This document shows, in pieces, positions 40,044 through 44,033 of a stretch of 44,033 bases of DNA. This DNA comes from a virus, in IMG/VR virus record IMGVR_UViG_3300025112_003060, positions 1 to 44,033 of that record, one strand, 5' to 3'. Every line of letters starts with the position of its first letter. The first letter of the stretch is position 1. The notes beneath the pieces were generated by a model. It saw only the letters and a program-made list of their open reading frames with translations, was not told the origin of the DNA and searched no databases. The position numbers were made by a program, and so were the translations under genes.

Positions 40044-40376
40044 ATGCCAACAAATTATATTCCGAAAAATCCTGTTCTTGGACCCACAAGAGTACAACGG
40101 ATTGCCAAAAAACTTATTGATGAAGCGGGTGAGGATAGAAAACTAGCCTTAGACGCTCACAGGTTCTTTAGGGCTATGGTGGACGAGAACCCACAAGATG
40201 CAGCAGCAAAAAACCTTATGGTGGATGCGCTCAAAGTAGCTCAAGCTTCAAAAAACAATGTAGTTAAGGTTCTTAACCTTGTTATTAAAATGGAGGAGAC
40301 TTTGGAAGGCGCGAAAGCATCCAAAAGCTCAGAGAATTCTATGTTTAATGAGTTAGACAATCTGTTAAATGAGTAA
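40044..40376 (+). CDS. unknown helical protein upstream of AAA+ gene
   Basis: 110 aa. 'TRVQRIAKKLIDEAGEDRKL', 'ALDAHRFFRAMVDENPQDAA' and 'KNLMVDALKVAQASKNNVVK' form regular helices, ending acidic. RBS AAGGAGGA. Such a compact helical unit next to a AAA+ gene could be its adaptor or substrate. A small terminase subunit is another thought, but no motif supports it. Confidence 0.65.
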   Translation: MPTNYIPKNPVLGPTRVQRIAKKLIDEAGEDRKLALDAHRFFRAMVDENPQDAAAKNLMVDALKVAQASKNNVVKVLNLVIKMEETLEGAKASKSSENSMFNELDNLLNE

Positions 40377-41694
40377 AAAGAAAACATACAGAGTAGTTTC
40401 TAAAGAGCTAGATCTGGTCCTTTTTGTAAAAGGGTTTAGCCTGGGAGAAGAACAGAAGTTATATAATTCTTTAAGAAATAAGATTCTTAAAGAAGAGAAG
40501 CCCATTAAGATTGAGGATTATAAAACTTTCATAGTTAGAAAGTTTTTGGTAGATGTAGATTCTTTTTTTGATATGCTGCCTGATGACCATGATGATGTGG
40601 TGGAAGGAGTTGATGCGGCTTATGAATCCATTATTGGTCTCTACCCACCATTTTCTTTGGAGTTTATTTGTACTGACCTCAATACTGATACCTTTATGGC
40701 AGGAGTTGAGCGTAGATTTCTTAAGCATATAAGAGATCAGATGCAAAGTAAGGGAGATTTCACAGGAGCATCTCTTTCCTCGTTGGAAGAGATTAAAGAC
40801 ATTGAAACTTACTTCCAAGAGAACATAATAGGACAACGAGACGCAATAGCTGTTCTAATGAAGTCTTTAAAACTAATGGCTTCTGGCTTGGGAAAGCATT
40901 CTTCTTTCCTGTTTGTGGGTCCAACAGGGGTTGGCAAGACACAAATGGGTAAGCTGTTGGGTGACAAGTTTAGTGGTAATTTTTATAAGATTAATTGTGC
41001 CGAGTATGCGGGAGGACATGAGTATGCTAAACTGATTGGCTCTCCCCCAGGCTATGTAGGACATACTGAGAAAAGTTTACTGGCTGATAAGGCCCAGCAG
41101 TCTAATCGTTGGGTGTTTCTTTTTGATGAGATCGAGAAGGCTCACCACAAGCTGTATGATTTTCTCCTGTCTCTTTTAGATGATGGGACTTGTACAGATA
41201 ATATGGGACAAGTGTTAGATTTTTCTGAGTCGATTTTTATCTTTACCTCTAACCAAGGTGTGAGTGAAATTAATCGGAACCCTTTGGGGTTTGAAAGAAA
41301 TTCCCTAATTACTAATGAAGTAGCTAGGGAAATTTTGATGAAGGCAGTTAAGAGGCACTTTAGTCCCGAATTCCTAAACAGACTGGATGACATTGTTCTG
41401 TTTAAAGCTTTAACTAAAGAGGAAGTTCGTAAGATTGCAAAATTACAACTAGAGGGGCTCCCCATTAAGCCTACAAAGGCATTGGTTGATTTTGTTGTAG
41501 AAAGGGGCTACTCATCAGAGTATGGGGCTAGAAATATTGCTAGATTCATTAAGAATAATATTTGTGATAAGATTGCAGATGCTATTCTTAATAAAATTGT
41601 TCCCAAAAAAGATGAGGAATTCTACACTCCAAGAATTGTTGGAGGAAAGGTGACAATTGTGGATACAAAAAAATATAATGTATCTTCTTCTTGA
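40369..41694 (+). CDS. AAA+ unfoldase-like ATPase (ClpA/B second-module type) with phage-specific N-domain
   Basis: 441 aa. Residues 1-140 are an unrecognised acidic-aromatic domain ('LVLFVKGFSLGEEQKLYNSL', 'DDVVEGVDAAYESIIGLYPP'). From 148 on it is a ClpA/ClpB D2-type module: 'FQENIIGQRDAIAVLMKSL', Walker A 'GPTGVGKT' (184-191), pore loop 'GSPPGYVGH', Walker B 'VFLFDEIEKAH', sensor 'FIFTSNQG', Arg-finger segment 'FSPEFLNRLDDIVLF' and 'RGYSSEYGARNI' of the C-terminal small domain. It probably unfolds proteins or remodels complexes. It lacks the ClpP-binding tripeptide I could point to, so action alone is likely. Confidence 0.9.
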   Translation: MSKKKTYRVVSKELDLVLFVKGFSLGEEQKLYNSLRNKILKEEKPIKIEDYKTFIVRKFLVDVDSFFDMLPDDHDDVVEGVDAAYESIIGLYPPFSLEFICTDLNTDTFMAGVERRFLKHIRDQMQSKGDFTGASLSSLEEIKDIETYFQENIIGQRDAIAVLMKSLKLMASGLGKHSSFLFVGPTGVGKTQMGKLLGDKFSGNFYKINCAEYAGGHEYAKLIGSPPGYVGHTEKSLLADKAQQSNRWVFLFDEIEKAHHKLYDFLLSLLDDGTCTDNMGQVLDFSESIFIFTSNQGVSEINRNPLGFERNSLITNEVAREILMKAVKRHFSPEFLNRLDDIVLFKALTKEEVRKIAKLQLEGLPIKPTKALVDFVVERGYSSEYGARNIARFIKNNICDKIADAILNKIVPKKDEEFYTPRIVGGKVTIVDTKKYNVSSS

Positions 41695-41720
41695 TAAATG
41701 GGATACACTCTGCCTATAAT
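41691..41720 (+). promoter_or_regulatory. sigma70-type promoter for the tRNA unit
   Basis: TTGATA at 41691-41696, 18-nt spacer, TATAAT at 41715-41720, with start expected near 41727, just before the tRNA-like sequence. The -35 overlaps the end of the AAA+ gene. Confidence 0.7.
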
Positions 41721-41728
41721 AAGGCTCA

Positions 41729-41765
41729 GGGACAGTAGCTCAGTCGGTTAGAGCGCAGTCCATAC
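41729..41765 (+). pseudogene. 5' half of a tRNA (broken or interrupted tRNA gene)
   Basis: GGGACAGTAGCTCAGTCGG and the following GTTAGAGC make a 7-nt acceptor 5' strand, TA at 8-9 and a regular D-arm, as in normal bacterial tRNAs. Then the sequence departs: no anticodon stem, T-arm or acceptor 3' strand can be built in the next 50 nt. U33 is missing in the expected loop frame. It lies between a promoter and a complete tRNA-Pro. A remnant after deletion, or a gene with a distant or inserted 3' half, would both look like this. Confidence 0.5.
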
Positions 41766-41813
41766 ATTGTTATCAGATCTTACACTTTGAAGAGAGGATA
41801 CAATGAACTAGTT

Positions 41814-41890
41814 CGGGGTGTGGCGCAGTCTGGTAGCGCGGTGCGTTTGGGTCGCACAGGTCGCAGATTCGAATTCTGTCACCCCGACCA
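41814..41890 (+). tRNA. tRNA-Pro (anticodon TGG), CCA encoded
   Basis: A 77-nt cloverleaf: acceptor CGGGGTG pairs with CACCCCG, discriminator A and CCA are encoded. The D-arm is GCGC...GCGC, the anticodon stem GTGCG/CGCAC holds the loop TTTGGGT (anticodon TGG), and the T-arm has ATTCGAAT. It reads CCA/CCG-type Pro codons. Fully regular, hence probably functional. Confidence 0.95.
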
Positions 41891-41916
41891 AATAAAACCA
41901 AAAAGGAAATTTAATT

Positions 41917-42144
41917 ATGAAAGAACTTACTGAAAAATATTTAGCAAAGATGCTAGAGGGGGCCGAGAATGGTCTTTCTCAAATGGATACTGCTCTTGAG
42001 CAAGTAAATGGGCAACTGGATGCTATGCAATCGCAGCGCCAGGAAATGCTTACTGCTGTTGAAGAGTTGAAGGGGTTGTTGGGTCTCTCTGAAGAGGGTA
42101 GCCTTTCCGAAGAGGAAAAGCTTGTAACAGCCGATGTGGATTGA
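41917..42144 (+). CDS. small coiled-coil protein
   Basis: 75 aa, Glu/Leu/Gln-rich with a heptad pattern ('EKYLAKMLEGAENGLSQMDT' then 'LEQVNGQLDAMQSQRQEML'). Acidic end. Good RBS (AAGGAAA). It looks like a short oligomerising helix, of unknown function. Located 26 nt after tRNA-Pro. TGATG-type overlap with the next gene. Confidence 0.65.
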   Translation: MKELTEKYLAKMLEGAENGLSQMDTALEQVNGQLDAMQSQRQEMLTAVEELKGLLGLSEEGSLSEEEKLVTADVD

Positions 42145-42380
42145 TGGCGATTACATTTTGTAAATCAAAGAGAGCCAAGCTTGGTTATTTCAAAAATGAG
42201 AAACTAGCTTGGGAGAGCATTGATCATTACAAGAAGTATTATGGTCCTCCCAAGGGGAGAGTAGGAACTTATTATGTGCTTAAAGTAAAGCGTTCCAAGG
42301 AAGGTAAGAAATCTTGGTGGGCTTACTGCCTTCACAAAAAAGAATGTATTCCGCAACAATCCAATCGGACAGGCTTTTAG
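42144..42380 (+). CDS. small basic unknown protein
   Basis: 78 aa from ATG 42144 (in-frame TTG at 42141 precedes). 'AITFCKSKRAKLGYFKNEKL', 'DHYKKYYGPPKGRVGTYYVL', 'KKSWWAYCLHKKECIP'. Highly basic with Cys residues and aromatic strands; may bind nucleic acid. No family recognised. Confidence 0.55.
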   Translation: MAITFCKSKRAKLGYFKNEKLAWESIDHYKKYYGPPKGRVGTYYVLKVKRSKEGKKSWWAYCLHKKECIPQQSNRTGF

Positions 42381-42394
42381 TTCTTTAATAGATT

Positions 42395-42826
42395 ATGGCA
42401 TCTCAACACCTTTTAGATAAAACTTATATGAGGATGGCAGAAGTATTGTCTTCATTATCTTATGCTCAAAGAAAAAAAGTAGGATGCTTAATTGTTAAAG
42501 ATACTCAAATTATTTCAGAAGGATACAACGGAACCCCAAAAGGATTTAATAATGAATGTGAATACTACGATCATGTCTACGAAATATATACTAAGCCTGA
42601 GGTTCTTCATGCAGAATCTAATGCTATCACTAAGCTTGCTAGATCGACTAACTCTTCTAGTGGCAGTACTTTATATGTTACCTTGGCTCCTTGTTATGAG
42701 TGTTCCAAACTAATTATTCAAGCTGGGATTACGAAAGTGTTTTTTATAGAAAAATATAATAAGAATGGCTTACTCTTATTAAATAAAGCTGGTGTAGAAA
42801 CCCGCCAAATTGCAGAGCAAAATTAA
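42395..42826 (+). CDS. deoxycytidylate (dCMP) deaminase
   Basis: 143 aa. Converts dCMP to dUMP, feeding dTMP synthesis. Zinc site motifs 'EVLHAESNAI' (HAE) and 'TLAPCYECSKL' (PCxxC) stand in the right order, with 'KKVGCLIVKDTQIISEGYNG' before and the 'TPKGFNNECEYY' segment of phage dCMP deaminases. Length is a little less than in T4 Cd (193 aa), lacking an allosteric zinc part. Fits with the class II reductase in the same genome. Confidence 0.9.
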   Translation: MASQHLLDKTYMRMAEVLSSLSYAQRKKVGCLIVKDTQIISEGYNGTPKGFNNECEYYDHVYEIYTKPEVLHAESNAITKLARSTNSSSGSTLYVTLAPCYECSKLIIQAGITKVFFIEKYNKNGLLLLNKAGVETRQIAEQN

Positions 42827-43381
42827 ATGTTTTATGATACCTCCTGCTTCCCATTTACAAAAAGTTTAGAAGATAAGTGGGCAGATATACTTGCCGAGTA
42901 CCAGAATATATCATCTGGAACCTTCCCTTATGTTGAAACTGATATGTATACAGGGGAGTGGGAGGTTTTTCCCTTTATATTCTTTGGGGAAAAACTTGAA
43001 GATAGTTGTAAGATGTGTCCTAAGACCTGGGATCTGATGAAAGATATTCCAGGGTTAATGAGTGCTAGTTTTTCCGTAATGAGACCTTCAACTGAAATTC
43101 TTCCGCATACTGGTTTTACTAAAAAAGCGGTGAGGTTTCAGCTACCCCTTATAGTTCCTAAACAGCGTGATCGTGCTGCTTTAATTGTAGGGGATGTTAT
43201 TAAGCGATGGGATTATGGACAATCTTTTGCTTTTGATGATACAGTATGGCATTCATGCCATAATAGAAGTGATGAAACCCGAGTGGTATTAATTATAGAT
43301 GTAGAAAGAACAGCCTATGACCCTGTTAACGAAGGCACCCCACCAGGAACCTTTTCCTACGGTGGAGGACTCCCCACTTAG
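42827..43381 (+). CDS. aspartyl/asparaginyl beta-hydroxylase-like 2OG oxygenase
   Basis: 184 aa. 'GLMSASFSVMRPSTEILPHT' and 'GFTKKAVRFQLPLIVP' are the core strands with the first metal His ('LPHTG'), then 'GQSFAFDDTVWHSCHNRSDE' (second His, FDD) and 'TRVVLIIDVER' (Arg for 2-oxoglutarate). This is the outline of the Asp/Asn beta-hydroxylase family, which includes LpxO-like lipid A hydroxylases. It is the third Fe/2OG enzyme of the window. Substrate unknown: a protein side chain or a lipid/glycan. Confidence 0.8.
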   Translation: MFYDTSCFPFTKSLEDKWADILAEYQNISSGTFPYVETDMYTGEWEVFPFIFFGEKLEDSCKMCPKTWDLMKDIPGLMSASFSVMRPSTEILPHTGFTKKAVRFQLPLIVPKQRDRAALIVGDVIKRWDYGQSFAFDDTVWHSCHNRSDETRVVLIIDVERTAYDPVNEGTPPGTFSYGGGLPT

Positions 43382-43532
43382 GGAGTACCTGGATAAACAA
43401 ATTTTATTCTGGAGAGACAATCTAAATGCACATTATAAGACTGATGAGGGCTCCTCATTAACTGATTATGCTAGGGGGGCTTTAGCAGCCTATTTAGAAT
43501 TAAAAATGTTCCTTGACCGTCCTGCTCGTTAA
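43317..43532 (+). CDS. small unknown acidic protein
   Basis: 71 aa if started at ATG 43317, or 56 aa from GTG 43362; the shorter form overlaps the hydroxylase gene by 20 nt and matches better the usual packing. 'REYLDKQILFWRDNLNAHYK', 'SSLTDYARGALAAYLELKMF' give helical segments. No family recognised. Confidence 0.5.
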   Translation: MTLLTKAPHQEPFPTVEDSPLREYLDKQILFWRDNLNAHYKTDEGSSLTDYARGALAAYLELKMFLDRPAR

Positions 43533-43560
43533 AATAAAATAAATTTTATTAATTTTTTAC

Positions 43561-43588
43561 TTGTATTCGGTCGAGATTATGGTATAAT
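43561..43588 (+). promoter_or_regulatory. sigma70-type promoter
   Basis: TTGTAT at 43561-43566, 16-nt spacer, TATAAT at 43583-43588. It follows an AT-rich gap after the previous gene and leads to the small membrane protein at 43644. The upstream AT-rich stretch (AAAATAAATTTTATT) may act as a weak terminator. Confidence 0.7.
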
Positions 43589-43643
43589 GGTGCCTGTGAA
43601 CTGATAATAGAAGACCTTACGGAAACTAAAACCTTGAAAAACG

Positions 43644-43769
43644 ATGAAACTAGAAATTACTAACAAACTATTACATAAGGCTATGTGCCTCTTTTTCGTC
43701 CTTGGTGCCGCATCACATGGCTGTATCTTTGTCACATATGTTCTTTGGTGGCTTGGGAGAGTAGAATAA
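43644..43769 (+). CDS. 41-aa membrane protein
   Basis: ATG 43644 to TAA 43767-43769. After a short Lys-containing start it has one hydrophobic helix of about 25 residues ('AMCLFFVLGAASHGCIFVTY' then 'VLWWLG') and a short basic-acidic end. One-span inner membrane protein by pattern. Behind a strong-looking promoter and with TAATG overlap to the next gene. Small early membrane proteins of phages often affect host functions or exclusion (inference), but nothing specific is seen. Confidence 0.6.
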   Translation: MKLEITNKLLHKAMCLFFVLGAASHGCIFVTYVLWWLGRVE

Positions 43770-44011
43770 TGAGCAAATGTGATTGTGGTGCGGATACGAA
43801 TGGGCATATTATTTTTAAGTGTAAGGCTAGTGAGTATACTAATAAGATTAATGGCAACAAAGATCTGTATGCTCGTATGTGTGCTTGGATGGCTGATGAA
43901 GAAGATTCATCTCTTTTAGAAGAAACCATGTCTAAGGACGAGGTTGATAAGTATCTTGTTTCTGAGGCAGCGGACATCTTTTACCAAATCTACGGACTTT
44001 GTGAGGGATAA
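43769..44011 (+). CDS. unknown small Cys-containing protein
   Basis: 80 aa from ATG 43769. 'MSKCDCGADTNGHIIFKCKA' has C-x-C and a later Cys, perhaps metal-binding, then 'KDLYARMCAWMADEEDSSLL' and 'DKYLVSEAADIFYQIYGLC'. Helical and acidic. No family recognised. Coupled (TAATG) to the membrane protein gene before it. Confidence 0.6.
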   Translation: MSKCDCGADTNGHIIFKCKASEYTNKINGNKDLYARMCAWMADEEDSSLLEETMSKDEVDKYLVSEAADIFYQIYGLCEG

Positions 44012-44013
44012 AT

Positions 44014-44033
44014 AATGTCTACTCTATATCACC
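44014..44033 (+). CDS. start of a further gene, 3' partial
   Basis: ATG at 44014 two bases after the preceding stop, open to the window edge (MSTLYH). Only 6 codons visible, so this is a tentative assignment based on packing of the genes. Confidence 0.3.

Noticed and set aside
40044-40376. Small terminase subunit
   Set aside because: Only the helical make-up and size agree; no large terminase is near and no DNA-binding motif is visible.
1-44033. CRISPR arrays, insertion sequences, integrase or attachment sites
   Set aside because: No regularly spaced direct repeats, transposase-like or integrase-like reading frame was found.

Overview
The window is a stretch of a tailed, contractile-tail (myovirus-type) bacteriophage genome with T4-like logic. 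Evidence is a neck protein, a tail-completion protein, a PAAR tail tip, a tail sheath and a tail tube in order, followed by a T4-type replication and recombination set: family A DNA polymerase, endonuclease VII, gp47/gp46 (SbcCD-like), DnaB-type helicase, UvsY-like protein, gp32-like SSB and UvsX/RecA. A gp55-like late sigma factor, class II ribonucleotide reductase and dCMP deaminase are also present. Genes are densely packed with many 1-30 nt overlaps. The host cannot be named. A lipobox protein, a cluster of surface-sugar genes and an RfbH-type 3-deoxysugar dehydrase suggest a Gram-negative host (inference).

Layout. 1-5.6 kb: virion genes, ending in a strong terminator. 5.6-8.4 kb: one 949-aa unrecognised protein with IPNP motifs. 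8.4-13.3 kb: an unusual mixed-strand block in which three minus-strand genes (PD-(D/E)XK nuclease, gp55-like sigma, glycine-zipper/Ala-Lys protein) alternate with plus-strand genes. Here the DNA polymerase is broken into three reading frames (UDG-like + Exo I/II; Exo III + linker; polymerase palm/fingers). 13.3-22.7 kb: recombination, nucleotide and replication genes. 22.7-35.4 kb: about 15 genes for sugar and glycan work (at least six glycosyltransferase-like proteins, two methyltransferases, a UDP-sugar dehydrogenase, two epimerase/reductases, RfbH, a radical SAM enzyme, small helical proteins). 35.4-44 kb: RecA/UvsX, DUF932-like protein, two tandem 2OG-Fe(II) oxygenases, a ClpA/B-like AAA+ ATPase, tRNA-Pro plus a broken tRNA, dCMP deaminase, an Asp/Asn-hydroxylase-like protein and small unknowns.

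Control. Two promoter classes are visible. One is TATAAT with a recognisable -35 (36739, 41691, 43561), as expected for host sigma70. The other is (C)TATAATA without a clear -35, placed only about 4-6 nt before a start codon that has no Shine-Dalgarno (5578, 8937, 10052, 10037 minus, 11728, 35455, 35750). This geometry would put the transcript 5' end at or next to the ATG, that is, leaderless messages. The gp55-like sigma gene itself has this arrangement and shares its promoter with the divergent polymerase gene, so a T4-style late sigma reading a variant late box is a natural hypothesis.

The most interesting observations are the leaderless late-like promoters, the recurrent antisense-gene architecture, the three-way split polymerase whose exonuclease domain is interrupted by an antisense gene, the retained Fe-S-type UDG domain lacking its catalytic motif, the His-for-Lys RfbH enzyme in a phage glycan cluster, and the 5' half-tRNA.
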